Shown: positions 51,459-60,991, counted from the stretch's first letter. The stretch is 64,000 nt of DNA from Diaphorobacter caeni (GCF_015354245.1 NZ_JADKYZ010000002.1:372001-436000); one strand, 5' to 3'. The notes: generated by a model not told the origin, from the sequence alone. Program-made: numbers and translations.

Positions 51459-52516
51459 GCGCGGCTCCTTCGCTTGAACAGCTCGCCCACCCCCATCACG
51501 CCCTTGGGCAGCAGCGCCACGAGCACGATGATCGCGATGCCGAGCGTGAGCTGCCAGTGGTCGGCAGCGCCGCCGACCAGCGCGTGGGTGCCGAGCAGCT
51601 CCTTGAGCAGCACGAAGGTGACGGTGCCGACCACCGCACCGCGCAGCGATCCGATGCCGCCCAGAATCACCATCAGCAGCACCTCGCCCGAGTGGTGCCA
51701 GGCCAGCAGTTCGGGATTGACCACCCCATCGCGCGCGGCCAGCAGAAATCCCGCCACGCCCGCGAACACACCGGCGATCACGAACGCCGCGAGCTTGTAC
51801 CAATAAGTCGCGAATCCCGCCGCTCGCATGCGCTGCTCGTTCACGCGGATGCCCGCGAGCGCCGCGCCAAAGCGCGAGCGCGCGATCAGCGCGAGCAGCA
51901 GATAGACCAGCACCAGCGCGCACAGCACCACGTAGTACTGCGTGCGGCTGCTCTCCATGTCGAGCGCGCCGATGGCGGGGCGCACCATGAGGTAGATGCC
52001 GTCGCTGCCGCCGCCCACCGAAGTGTCGTGAAAGACGAAGTACGCCAGCTGCGCGAACGCGAGCGTCACCATGATGAAGTAGACGCCCTTGGTGCGCAGG
52101 CTGAATGCACCGATGAACAGCGCAGAGAGCCCGCTGGCCGCCATCGCGGCGAGCAGCAGCACGAGAAAATTGCCGCCCTCGGGCGACGAAGCGAGCACCG
52201 TCGCATACGCGCCGATGCCGAAGAACGCCGCGTGGCCGAGGCTCACCAGCCCCGTGCCGCCCACAAGCAGCTGCAGGCTCAGCGCGAAGATCGCGAGGAT
52301 CATGATCTTCACGACCAGATCGGAAAGGTAGGAAGACCACACCGGAGCCAGCGCCGCGAGAATCACCGCGACGACCATCGGCCAGATCAGGCCGCGCAGC
52401 CCGCGCTCGGCATTGCGCGCGGCGGCGGGCATGCTTTGCTCGGTCACCATCGGCGCATCGGCGTAGCTTTGTTCTGCCGACTGCAGCTCGGTCAGGGGCG
52501 TGTTGCTGGTCGCCAT
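51455..52516 (-). CDS. livM: LivM-type ABC permease
   Basis: A 353-residue permease of the LivM family with about nine hydrophobic segments. GGTGLVSLGHAAFFGIGAYATVL and GILDGVVNPELLAWHHSGEVLLMVILGGIGSLRGAVVG (in part) are characteristic. The N-terminal 40 residues are soluble. Three bases separate it from livH. Confidence 0.92.
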   Translation of the reverse strand: MATSNTPLTELQSAEQSYADAPMVTEQSMPAAARNAERGLRGLIWPMVVAVILAALAPVWSSYLSDLVVKIMILAIFALSLQLLVGGTGLVSLGHAAFFGIGAYATVLASSPEGGNFLVLLLAAMAASGLSALFIGAFSLRTKGVYFIMVTLAFAQLAYFVFHDTSVGGGSDGIYLMVRPAIGALDMESSRTQYYVVLCALVLVYLLLALIARSRFGAALAGIRVNEQRMRAAGFATYWYKLAAFVIAGVFAGVAGFLLAARDGVVNPELLAWHHSGEVLLMVILGGIGSLRGAVVGTVTFVLLKELLGTHALVGGAADHWQLTLGIAIIVLVALLPKGVMGVGELFKRRSRA

Positions 52517-52519
52517 GGC

Positions 52520-53392
52520 TCAGCTCCTCTTGCCCATGAGGCCTTCAGGCCGCCACACGAGGATGATGGCCATGAGCAGATAGATGCTCATGCCGCTGAG
52601 CTCCTGGAAAAACACCTTGCCGAAGGTGTCGACGAAGCCGACCAGCAGCGAGGCGACGAGCGCCCCGGTGATCGAGCCGATGCCGCCGATGACCACCACC
52701 ACGAAGCAGATGATCAGCACGCTCGAGCCCATGTTCGGGTAGACCGACGCCATCGGCGCGGCGATCATCCCCGCGAGCGCGGCCATCGCCACGCCCAGCG
52801 CGAAGACGATGCGGTACAGCCGCTTGATGTCGATGCCGAGCCCGCGCACCATGTCGCGATTGCTTGCTCCCGCGCGCACCATCATGCCGAGGCGCGTGCG
52901 GTTGACCATCCAGTACATGGCGGCCGCGACGAGCAGACAGACCAGCGTCGCGAACACGCGATACCACGGGTAGCTCATCATGCCGAGCAGCGAGAAGCTG
53001 CCGCTGAGCCACTCGGGCGGCTGCACGCCGTGCACGTCGTTGCCGACGAGGATGGCGCGCAATTCCTCGAACACCAGAATCAGGCCGAAGGTCATCAGCA
53101 CCTGCTGCAGATGGTCTCGCTCATACAGAAAGCTGAAGAACGCCCATTCGAGCAGATAGCCCAGCACCACGGCGAGCACCACGCCGACCAGCAGCATGGT
53201 GATGAAGTGCTGCCCCAGATACGGCGCGAGCGCGAACGCCATGTAGGCGCCGATCATGTAGAAGCTGCCGTGGGCCAGATTGATCACGCCCATGATGCCG
53301 AAGATCAGCGTCAGCCCCGATGACAGGAGAAACAGCAGCATCCCGTACTGAACCGAGTTCAGGCACTGCACCAGAAAAGTCGCAAGATCCAC
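52520..53392 (-). CDS. livH: LivH-type ABC permease
   Basis: A 290-residue permease of the LivH family: LNSVQYGMLLFLLSSGLTLIFGIMGVINLAHGSFYMIGAY (in part) and the later VVVIGGIGSITGALVASLLVG. Forms the channel with LivM. A 67-bp gap with no clear terminator separates it from the receptor gene. Confidence 0.93.
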   Translation of the reverse strand: MDLATFLVQCLNSVQYGMLLFLLSSGLTLIFGIMGVINLAHGSFYMIGAYMAFALAPYLGQHFITMLLVGVVLAVVLGYLLEWAFFSFLYERDHLQQVLMTFGLILVFEELRAILVGNDVHGVQPPEWLSGSFSLLGMMSYPWYRVFATLVCLLVAAAMYWMVNRTRLGMMVRAGASNRDMVRGLGIDIKRLYRIVFALGVAMAALAGMIAAPMASVYPNMGSSVLIICFVVVVIGGIGSITGALVASLLVGFVDTFGKVFFQELSGMSIYLLMAIILVWRPEGLMGKRS

Positions 53393-53459
53393 GGCAGCCC
53401 CGAATCAGTCGTCGTGTCGATGAGAAAGCGGCGCCAGGGCGCCGATGTTCAAACAGTGC

Positions 53460-54638
53460 TCAGAGTTTGCAGCCGCGCGCCGGATCGGCCAGTCCCTTCA
53501 CGGCCACGCCGAGCTTCTTGTTTTCCTTGCCATCGACCTTGCGCAGATAGATGTCCTGCACCGGGTTGTGGGCCTTGCTCAGCGTGAAGTCGCCGCGCGG
53601 GCTCGCGATGGTGGCTTTTTCAACGGCCGCGCGGAACACGTCCTTCTTGTTCACGTCGCCACCCGCCGCCTTCAGGCCCACGGCCAGCATCTGCGCGGCG
53701 TCATAGCCCTGCACGGCATAGACGTCGGGCATGAGCTTGTAGGCCTTGGCGTAGTTGGTGCGGAAGACCTTGTCACGCTCCGTGCCCAGTTCGTCGGCGT
53801 AGTGCAGCGTGGTCAGCATGCCCTGAGCGGCCTCGCCCTGCGCGTCGAGCGTTCCGTCGGTGAGAAAGCCCGGGCCGTAGAGCGGGATGGTCTTGGACAG
53901 GCCCGCCGCGTGGTAGTCCTTGACGAACTTCACCGCGCCCGCGCCCGCGAAGAACGCGAACACCGCATCGGGCTTGGCCGCCGCTATCTCGGTGAGCAGC
54001 GCCTGGAATTCCACGTTCGGGAACGGCAGCGTGAGCTGCTTGTTGACCTTGCCGCCGTTCTTCTCGAAGCCTTCCTTGAAGCCCGCGACCGCCTCTTCAC
54101 CGGCCGCGTATTTCCAGGTGATGGTCATGGCGTTCTTCTTGTTCTCCTGCTTGGCGGCGACCACGCCCATCGGGTAGGCGGTCTGCCAGTTGCTGAAGGA
54201 CGAACGGAAGATCGTCGGCCCGCACATCGGCCCGGTCACCGCGTCGGCTCCGGCGTTCGGCACGATGAGGATGGTGTTGCTTTCCTTGGCCGCGCGCGCC
54301 ATCGCCATGGCCACGCCCGAGTGCACCGTGCCGACGATCACGTCGACCTTGTCACGCTTGATCAGGCGGTTGACGTTGTCGGTCGCCTTGGAAGGATCGG
54401 ATTCGTCATCGACCTTGAAATACTCGATCTCGCGCCCGCCGAGCTTGCCGCCCTGCTCGCCCACATACATGCGAAAGCCGTTCTCGATGGCCACGCCCAG
54501 CGCAGCGAAGGTGCCGCTGGCGGGCAGCATGAAGCCGACCTTGATCTTCTCCTGCGCGAATGCGGTGCCCCCCATTCCCGCCAGCGCGGCAAGCGATGCC
54601 AGCGTCATCGCGCCCCTGAAATTCCATGCGTTTTTCAT
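53460..54638 (-). CDS. livK: LivK-type periplasmic binding protein
   Basis: A 392-residue receptor with a Sec signal (LASLAALAGMGGTAFAQ) and type I periplasmic-binding fold (IKVGFMLPASGTFAALGVAIENGFRMYV, in part; VIVGTVHSGVAMAMARAAKE, in part). The ATG at 54638 (MKNAW) is preferred because GGAGA precedes it by nine bases; a second ATG five codons upstream overlaps that site. Between benzoate-CoA ligase and the permeases, so aromatic acids such as benzoate are the likely ligand. Confidence 0.9.
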   Translation of the reverse strand: MKNAWNFRGAMTLASLAALAGMGGTAFAQEKIKVGFMLPASGTFAALGVAIENGFRMYVGEQGGKLGGREIEYFKVDDESDPSKATDNVNRLIKRDKVDVIVGTVHSGVAMAMARAAKESNTILIVPNAGADAVTGPMCGPTIFRSSFSNWQTAYPMGVVAAKQENKKNAMTITWKYAAGEEAVAGFKEGFEKNGGKVNKQLTLPFPNVEFQALLTEIAAAKPDAVFAFFAGAGAVKFVKDYHAAGLSKTIPLYGPGFLTDGTLDAQGEAAQGMLTTLHYADELGTERDKVFRTNYAKAYKLMPDVYAVQGYDAAQMLAVGLKAAGGDVNKKDVFRAAVEKATIASPRGDFTLSKAHNPVQDIYLRKVDGKENKKLGVAVKGLADPARGCKL

Positions 54639-54779
54639 TTGGGTTGTCTCCATTTTCTGGCGTCAATATCTGTATGCCGATGATCGCGTGTGTTGGCCGA
54701 TCACGATGTGGGGAATGCCCGTAGCGTGCACCGGCAGCAACGCAATTGTTGGCTCGGCCGGGCTGCGCTTTGCGCGCCT

Positions 54780-56378
54780 TCAGGTGGCGGGCTCGCGCAG
54801 GCGAAAGCGCTGGATCTTTCCCGTCGCCGTCTTGGGCAGCTCGGCCACGAACTCGATGAAGCGCGGATATTTGTAGGGCGCAAGCCGCTCCTTCACGAAG
54901 GCCTTGAGTTCCTCCTCGCTCGCCAACTTGCCGGGTTTGCAGACCACGAACGACTTGGGCTTGACGAGTCCGTCCTGGTCGATCTTTCCGACCACCGCCG
55001 CCTCGAGCACCGCCGGGTGCTGCATCAACGTGGCCTCCACCTCGAACGGCGAGACGTAGATGCCGCTCACCTTGAGCATGTCGTCGCTGCGGCCCGCGTA
55101 GGTGTAGTAGCCATCGGCGTCGCGGCTGTACTTGTCCCCGCTCTTGAGCCACTCGCCGCGGAAGGTGTCGCGCGTCTTGCTGCGGTTGTTCCAGTACATC
55201 AGCGCGGTGCTCGGGCCCTTGATGAAGAGCTCTCCGATCTCGCCATCCGCCACCGGCTTTCCGTCCTCGCCACGCAACTCCACCTCGTAGCCCGGCACGG
55301 GCTTGCCGGTGCTGCCGTAGCGAATGTCATCGGGCCGGTTGGACAGAAAGATGTGCAGCATCTCGGTCGATCCCAGACCATCGACGATGTCCGCGCCGAA
55401 ATGCGCCTTGAAACGCTGGGCGATCTCGGCGGGCAGCGCCTCCCCCGCCGACGAGCACATGCGCAGGCTGACCTGATCGCGCCCGGGCAGCGCCGGATGC
55501 GCCATCATTCCCGCGAACCCCGTGGGCGCACCGAAGAACACGGTCGGCTGGTGCTGCACCCAGCGCGAGAAGACGGCCACCGGCGTCGGCCGCTCGGCCA
55601 TGAGCACCACCGTCGCACCCACGCTCAGCGGAAAGGTCACGGCGTTGCCGAGCCCGTAAGCGAAAAACAGTTTGGCCGCGGAAAAGCAGATGTCGTCTTC
55701 GGTGAGCCCGAGAATCGCCTTGCCGTAGAGCTCCGCCGTCCAGTACGGATTGGCCTGGGTGTGCACCGTGCCCTTGGGCTTGCCGGTGGAGCCCGACGAA
55801 TACAGCCAGAAACCCGGATCGTCGCCCATGGTGCGGGCGGGCAGCGCGAGCGGCGTCTGCACCTCCACCCAGTTGTCAAAATCCTGATAGCCGTGCGGCA
55901 TGCCGTGTGCCTCGCACGAGCGCGCCACCCAGATGTGCTGCACCTCATGTTCGCCGCGCTTCAGCGCCTCCTGCACCATGGGCACCAGCGCACCGTTGGT
56001 CAAAATCGCCTGCGCGCGGCAGTTCTGCAGCAGGTAGGCGTAGTCGTCGGCGGTGAGCAGCGTGTTCACCGCCACCGGCACCACGCCCGCATACATGGCG
56101 CCAAGAAAGCTCACCACCCATTCGCGCATGTCCTGCATCAGCAGCAGCACCCGCTCCTCGCGGTGCACGCCGCTGCTCACGAGCGCATGGGCCATGCGCC
56201 GCGCCTGATCCTCAAGCTGGCCGTAGGTCAGCGTGCCGTGGTCGTCAACATAGGCCACCTTGTCGGCACGGGCGCGGTTGGCATCGAACAGGTGGCGCGC
56301 AAAGTTGAAAGGCCGGTCGAAATCCACCGCCGTGGTCCCCGCCTGCCGCTCGGGCATGAGGTTGACGACTTGCAGCAT
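54780..56378 (-). CDS. bclA: Benzoate-CoA ligase
   Basis: Activates benzoate with ATP and CoA, the entry step of the box pathway. The 532-residue AMP-forming ligase has P-loop YSSGSTGKPKG, the GSTEMLHIFLSN substrate motif, and the C-terminal YTYAGRSDDMLKVSGIYVSPFEVE (in part) and PKTATGKIQRFRLRE with the adenylation Lys. The beginning VNLMPERQAGTTAVDFDRPFNFARHLFD (in part) matches benzoate-CoA ligases. It is the first gene of the leftward operon, divergent from boxR, whose operator-like sites lie in the 251-bp spacer. Confidence 0.92.
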   Translation of the reverse strand: MLQVVNLMPERQAGTTAVDFDRPFNFARHLFDANRARADKVAYVDDHGTLTYGQLEDQARRMAHALVSSGVHREERVLLLMQDMREWVVSFLGAMYAGVVPVAVNTLLTADDYAYLLQNCRAQAILTNGALVPMVQEALKRGEHEVQHIWVARSCEAHGMPHGYQDFDNWVEVQTPLALPARTMGDDPGFWLYSSGSTGKPKGTVHTQANPYWTAELYGKAILGLTEDDICFSAAKLFFAYGLGNAVTFPLSVGATVVLMAERPTPVAVFSRWVQHQPTVFFGAPTGFAGMMAHPALPGRDQVSLRMCSSAGEALPAEIAQRFKAHFGADIVDGLGSTEMLHIFLSNRPDDIRYGSTGKPVPGYEVELRGEDGKPVADGEIGELFIKGPSTALMYWNNRSKTRDTFRGEWLKSGDKYSRDADGYYTYAGRSDDMLKVSGIYVSPFEVEATLMQHPAVLEAAVVGKIDQDGLVKPKSFVVCKPGKLASEEELKAFVKERLAPYKYPRFIEFVAELPKTATGKIQRFRLREPAT

Positions 56379-56450
56379 GGCTCGGTTCTCCTGTCATCTG
56401 TGATGGTGCGCGATTGCGTGCATTTGACTGCTTCCACGCCCACTGAATAT

Positions 56451-56513
56451 GCACTATGTTGCGCATAGATCAAAGATAGTTAGGATAGAATTCACTGTCA
56501 AGCACTATATTGC
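56451..56513. promoter_or_regulatory. Two GCA-N6-TGC sites between bclA and boxR
   Basis: GCACTATGTTGC (56451-56462) and GCACTATATTGC (56502-56513), 51 bp apart and nearly identical. They share the form of the sites before boxC (57679 and 57722). Placed to control both divergent transcripts; BoxR/BzdR-type repressors recognise TGCA-containing sites, so they are probably BoxR operators. Confidence 0.55.
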
Positions 56514-56629
56514 ATGATTCGTATTTACCCTTGGGATGACGTCGTGCAGCAGCACACCGGCGCGAAAGCACCGAGCCAAAACACGATCAACCCAGTGTTT
56601 ATCATTCATGCCTTCTTTCAGGAAGTCTT

Positions 56630-57547
56630 ATGGAGCAGATGCACGCCGACAGCGCAGCGGGTGACGCGGGGCACGACGGCCCCACCGACGCGGACCCAAG
56701 GAATCAGGTGTTGCAGGCCCTGGGCGAGCGGGTTCGCCAGTTGCGCGCGCGGCGCGGCCTCACCAGGCGCGGCCTGGCCGTCAGCGCCGAGGTTTCCGAA
56801 CGCCACCTCGCCAACCTCGAGTACGGCACCGGCAACGTCTCCATCCTCGTGCTGCACCAGATCGCCCAGGCGCTGCAGTGCTCCATGGCCGAGCTGCTCG
56901 GCGACGTCACCACCTCCAGCGCCGAATGGCTGCTGATCCGCGAACTGCTCGAGGGCCGCAGCGAGGACGACCTGCGCCGCGTGCGCGTCGCCGCCGGTGA
57001 ACTGCTGGGCACCGCGCCAAGCGGCGATCAGCACCGCCACTCGCGCATCGCGCTCATCGGCCTGCGCGGCGCGGGCAAATCGACGCTCGCCAAGATGCTG
57101 GCCGACGACCTCGGCGTGCCCTTCATCGAGCTCAACCGCGAAATCGAAACCCTGGCCGGCTGCAGCGTGCGCGAGATCTACGACCTCTATGGCGTGAGCG
57201 GCTACCGCCGCTACGAACGCCGCGCGCTCGAAGAAACGGTGCAGATCTACGCCGACGTGGTCATCGCCACGCCCGGCGGCATCGTCTCCGACCCCGCCAC
57301 CTTCAACGAGCTGCTGTCGCACTGCACGACCGTCTGGGTGCGGGCCCAGCCCGAGGAACACATGAGCCGCGTGATCGCCCAGGGCGACACCCGCCCCATG
57401 GCCGCCAACCCCGAAGCCATGGAAGACCTGCGCCGCATCCTCGCCGGCCGCGAGGAGTTCTACGCCAAGTCCGACCATGTGCTCGATACCAGCGGCCAGA
57501 CGCTGGAGCAGAGCTTCGCGCGGTTGAAATCGCTGGTCGCGACGTAA
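56630..57547 (+). CDS. boxR: BoxR, benzoyl-CoA-responsive repressor (XRE + shikimate-kinase-like)
   Basis: A 305-residue BzdR/BoxR-type regulator. The N-terminal Cro/CI helix-turn-helix lies around residues 28-88 (LRARRGLTRRGLAVSAEVSERHLANLEYG, in part). A short linker follows, then a shikimate-kinase-like domain with P-loop GLRGAGKST (144-152) and RYERRALEETVQIYADVVIATPGGIV (in part). In characterised relatives the kinase-like part binds benzoyl-CoA and releases repression. It sits between bclA and boxC with matching operator-like repeats on both sides. Start at 56630, the first ATG after GGAAGTCTT. Confidence 0.92.
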   Translation: MEQMHADSAAGDAGHDGPTDADPRNQVLQALGERVRQLRARRGLTRRGLAVSAEVSERHLANLEYGTGNVSILVLHQIAQALQCSMAELLGDVTTSSAEWLLIRELLEGRSEDDLRRVRVAAGELLGTAPSGDQHRHSRIALIGLRGAGKSTLAKMLADDLGVPFIELNREIETLAGCSVREIYDLYGVSGYRRYERRALEETVQIYADVVIATPGGIVSDPATFNELLSHCTTVWVRAQPEEHMSRVIAQGDTRPMAANPEAMEDLRRILAGREEFYAKSDHVLDTSGQTLEQSFARLKSLVAT

Positions 57548-57678
57548 GAGCGTGTTGACGCTCCAGGAGCGTGCCTGCGATCTCCGGCGCTGCAGCGGGA
57601 TCGCGCCCTGAACACCTTTTCGCCTCATGCACCCCGCCATGAGGCGGTCCGTGCTTTCCCTAGGAATCCGCAAAAACT

Positions 57679-57733
57679 GCATCATATTGCATGTTTTGGC
57701 GTGCACAAAAAATCACAGGCTGCATAATTGTGC
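57679..57733 (+). promoter_or_regulatory. Two GCA-N6-TGC sites before boxC
   Basis: GCATCATATTGC (57679-57690) and GCATAATTGTGC (57722-57733), 43 bp apart, in the 234-bp boxR-boxC spacer. Same architecture as the pair upstream of boxR. The second ends about 48 bp before the boxC ATG. Additional TGCA words occur at 57702-57705 and 57752-57755. Confidence 0.5.
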
Positions 57734-57781
57734 CAATCGCGACCGATTTGATGCATTATTATTCATCTCACGAGGCAGCCC

Positions 57782-59446
57782 ATGTCCCTGCAGCAGCACC
57801 CCATCGTCGACTACCGCACCGCGCCCTCGCAGTACCGCCACTGGTCGTTTGAAGTGGACGGTCAGATCGCGCGCCTCAAGCTCGACATCGCCGAGGACGG
57901 TGGCATCCGCCCCGGCTACAAGCTCAAGCTCAACAGCTACGATCTGGGCGTGGACGTGGAGCTGCACGACGCGCTCAACCGCATCCGCTTCGAGCAACCC
58001 CAGGTACGCACCGTGGTGGTGACCAGCGGCAAGGACCGCATCTTCTGCTCGGGCGCGAACATCTTCATGCTCGGTGTCTCGTCACATTCATGGAAGGTGA
58101 ATTTCTGCAAGTTCACCAACGAGACGCGCAACGGCATGGAAGACAGCTCCAAGCACGACGGCCTCAAGTTCATCGCCGCCGTCAACGGCGCCTGCGCCGG
58201 CGGTGGGTACGAGCTGGCTCTCGCCTGCGACGACATCGTGCTGATCGACGACCGCTCGTCCGCCGTCTCGCTGCCCGAGGTGCCGCTGCTCGGTGTGCTG
58301 CCCGGCACCGGCGGCTTGACGCGCGTGACCGACAAGCGCCATGTGCGCCACGATCTGGCCGACATCTTCTGCACCAGCGTGGAAGGCGTGCGCGGCCAGC
58401 GTGCGGTGGACTGGCGTCTGGTGGACGCGATTGCCAAGCCCGCGCAGTTTGCCGACACGGTGAAACAGCGTGCGGAAAAGCTGGCTGCGGGCAGCTCGCG
58501 CCCCGCCAACGTGCAAGGCATCCAACTCACCCACGTGGAGCGCGAGCTGACGGACAGCAGCCTGCGTTACGCACATGTGCACGTGGAAATTGACCGGACC
58601 AAGCGCACCGCGACCATCACGGTGAACGCACCGACGGCGACGCCGCCAACGTCCGCCGACGCCATCGAAAAACAGGCGGCTGCCTGGTGGCCGCTCGCCA
58701 TGGGCCGCGAACTGGATGACGCGATCCTGCATCTGCGCACCAATGAGCTTGACATCGGCACCTGGATTCTCAAAACGCAAGGCGATGCGGCCAACGTGCT
58801 CGCGCATGGCGCATCGATGCTGCTGCACAAGAAGCACTGGCTGGTGAGCGAGACCATCGGTCTGCTGCGCCGCACCTTTGCGCGGCTCGATGTGTCTTCG
58901 CGTTCACTGTTTGCGCTGGTTGAGCCGGGTTCGTGCTTTGCCGGCATGCTGGCTGAACTGGCCTTCGCGGCCGACCGTACCTACATGGCCGTTCTGCCCG
59001 ATGAGCCTGACCGCGAGCCGAAGATCAGCCTGGACGAATTCAATTTCGGGCTGCTTCCTTTGGTGAATGACCAAAGCCGTCTGCAGCGCCGCTTCTATGA
59101 AGAAGAGGCACCGCTCCAGGCCGTTCATGCGAGCATCGGCGACGCACTCAATGGCGACGATGCGTTCAGGCTCGGCCTCGTCACCGCCGCGCTCGACGAC
59201 ATCGATTGGGAGGACGAGATCCGCATCGCGATTGAAGAGCGCGCGGCGATGTCCTCCGATGCACTCACGGGGCTCGAGGCCAACCTGCGCTTCAACGGCA
59301 AGGAGAACATGCTCACGCGCGTGTTCGGTCGCCTCTCCGCATGGCAGAACTGGATCTTCATCCGCCCCAATGCCGTGGGCGAAAAGGGCGCGCTCAAGCT
59401 CTACGGGTCGGGCCAGAAGGCGGGCTTCGATCCCAACCGAGTCTGA
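57782..59446 (+). CDS. boxC: BoxC, benzoyl-CoA-dihydrodiol lyase
   Basis: Hydrolytically cleaves the ring of 2,3-epoxybenzoyl-CoA (oxepin form) to 3,4-dehydroadipyl-CoA semialdehyde and formate. The 554-residue crotonase-superfamily protein has the oxyanion-hole segment NGACAGGGYELALACDDIVL and downstream LPEVPLLGVLPGTGGL, as in BoxC. The length is right for the family. RBS GAGGCAG precedes the ATG. The coding end runs into three tandem GAGTCT units with three in-frame TGA codons. Confidence 0.94.
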   Translation: MSLQQHPIVDYRTAPSQYRHWSFEVDGQIARLKLDIAEDGGIRPGYKLKLNSYDLGVDVELHDALNRIRFEQPQVRTVVVTSGKDRIFCSGANIFMLGVSSHSWKVNFCKFTNETRNGMEDSSKHDGLKFIAAVNGACAGGGYELALACDDIVLIDDRSSAVSLPEVPLLGVLPGTGGLTRVTDKRHVRHDLADIFCTSVEGVRGQRAVDWRLVDAIAKPAQFADTVKQRAEKLAAGSSRPANVQGIQLTHVERELTDSSLRYAHVHVEIDRTKRTATITVNAPTATPPTSADAIEKQAAAWWPLAMGRELDDAILHLRTNELDIGTWILKTQGDAANVLAHGASMLLHKKHWLVSETIGLLRRTFARLDVSSRSLFALVEPGSCFAGMLAELAFAADRTYMAVLPDEPDREPKISLDEFNFGLLPLVNDQSRLQRRFYEEEAPLQAVHASIGDALNGDDAFRLGLVTAALDDIDWEDEIRIAIEERAAMSSDALTGLEANLRFNGKENMLTRVFGRLSAWQNWIFIRPNAVGEKGALKLYGSGQKAGFDPNRV

Positions 59447-59459
59447 GTCTGAGTCTGAG
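59439..59459 (+). repeat. 3.5 tandem copies of GAGTCT across the boxC stop
   Basis: GAGTCT repeats at 59439, 59445 and 59451 plus GAG. Each unit places a TGA in the boxC frame (59444, 59450, 59456), so slippage by one unit would not extend the protein. Confidence 0.8.
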
Positions 59460-59491
59460 CACGAAGCACCGGATCACAAAGGAGAAGAGAG

Positions 59492-60919
59492 ATGAGCAGC
59501 ATTGATTACAGCGTCAAGATTCCCAACAACGTCGACCTCGCGGGCGACCGCACTTTGCAGCGCGCGCTGGAGAGCTGGCAGCCCAACTTCATCAAGTGGT
59601 GGGACGATGTCGGCCCCGAAGGTTCGACCAACCACGAGGTCTATCTGCGCACCGCGGTGAGCGTGGACCCGCAGGGCTGGGCACAGTTCGGCCACGTGAA
59701 GATGCGCGACTACCGCTGGGGCATCTTTCTCAATCCGGCCGATCAGGAACGCAGCATCCACTTCGGCGATCACAAGGGCGAGAAGGCCTGGCAGGAAGTG
59801 CCCGGCGAGCATCGCGCCAACCTGCGCCGCATCATCGTCACCCAGGGCGACACCGAGCCCGCATCGGTCGAGCAGCAGCGCCATCTGGGCCTGACCGCGC
59901 CGTCGCTCTACGACCTGCGCAACCTCTTTCAGGTGAACGTCGAGGAAGGCCGCCATCTCTGGGCCATGGTCTACCTGCTGCACAAGTACTTCGGCCGCGA
60001 TGGCCGCGAGGAAGCGGAGGCGCTGCTCGAGCGCCAGTCGGGCGACGAGAACAACCCGCGCATTCTCGGCGCGTTCAACGAGAAGACGCCGGACTGGCTC
60101 GCGTTCTTCATGTTCACCTACTTCACCGACCGCGACGGCAAGTTCCAGCTCGCCGCGCTCGCCGAGAGCGCCTTCGACCCGCTCGCGCGCACCACCAAGT
60201 TCATGCTGACCGAAGAAGCGCACCACATGTTCGTCGGTGAATCGGGCGTCTCGCGCGTGCTTCAGCGCACCTGCCAGGTGATGAACGAGCTCAAGACAGA
60301 CGACGTGGCCCAACTGCGCGCGGCCGGCGTGATCGATCTGCCGACCATCCAGCGCTACCTGAACTTCCACTACAGCGTGACCATCGACCTGTTCGGCGCC
60401 GACCAGTCCAGCAACGCCGCGACCTTCTACAGCTCGGGACTCAAGGGGCGTTATGAGGAAGGCAAGCGCGCGGACGACCACGCGCTGCACGATCAGCACT
60501 ACAAGGTGCTCGAAGTGGTGGACGGCAAGCTCCAGGAAAAGGAAGTGCCGATGCTCAACGCACTGAACGAAGTGCTGCGCGACGACTACATCAAGGACTC
60601 CAACGCGGGCGTCGGACGCTGGAACAAGGTGATGGAAAAGGCGGGCATCGACTTCCGCCTCATCGTTCCGCACAAGGCCTTCAACCGCCAGATCGGCGCG
60701 CTCGCGGGCGTGCGCATGAGCCCCGATGGCCGCCCGGTGACCGAGCAGGAATGGCAGACGCGCAAGGACGAATGGCTGGCGAGCGACGCGGACCGCGCCT
60801 TTGTCGCGTCGCTGATGCAGCAGTGCCTCGCGCCCGGCAGGTTCGCAGGCTGGATCGCGCCACCGGTCATGGGCATCAACCGCCAGCCGGTGGACTTCGA
60901 TTACGTGCGCTTCAACTGA
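59492..60919 (+). CDS. boxB: BoxB, benzoyl-CoA 2,3-epoxidase oxygenase subunit
   Basis: The di-iron component that epoxidises the aromatic ring of benzoyl-CoA with O2 and electrons from BoxA. The 475-residue length is normal. Metal-binding helices are visible at NVEEGRHLWAMVYLLHKYFG (about 149-168) and MLTEEAHHMFVGESG (about 236-250), together giving the Glu/His ligands. RBS AGGAGA six bases before the ATG; 45 bp from boxC and 72 bp to boxA. Confidence 0.95.
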   Translation: MSSIDYSVKIPNNVDLAGDRTLQRALESWQPNFIKWWDDVGPEGSTNHEVYLRTAVSVDPQGWAQFGHVKMRDYRWGIFLNPADQERSIHFGDHKGEKAWQEVPGEHRANLRRIIVTQGDTEPASVEQQRHLGLTAPSLYDLRNLFQVNVEEGRHLWAMVYLLHKYFGRDGREEAEALLERQSGDENNPRILGAFNEKTPDWLAFFMFTYFTDRDGKFQLAALAESAFDPLARTTKFMLTEEAHHMFVGESGVSRVLQRTCQVMNELKTDDVAQLRAAGVIDLPTIQRYLNFHYSVTIDLFGADQSSNAATFYSSGLKGRYEEGKRADDHALHDQHYKVLEVVDGKLQEKEVPMLNALNEVLRDDYIKDSNAGVGRWNKVMEKAGIDFRLIVPHKAFNRQIGALAGVRMSPDGRPVTEQEWQTRKDEWLASDADRAFVASLMQQCLAPGRFAGWIAPPVMGINRQPVDFDYVRFN

Positions 60920-60991
60920 GGCGGACCGAAACGCATCGCCGAAGCCCGCGATACAGACGGCACTCCAACGGTCGCAAGGAGACAGCAGATC

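Noticed and set aside
51446-53323. 625-residue plus-strand frame
   Set aside because: Antisense to livM and livH with Arg/His/Gln-rich sequence; the permease genes are clear on the other strand.
54690-56468. 592-residue plus-strand frame
   Set aside because: Antisense to benzoate-CoA ligase, which has full AMP-ligase motifs.
57548-57563. Terminator after boxR
   Set aside because: GAGCGT-GTTG-ACGCTC can form a hairpin but is short and has no T run, so it is not convincing.
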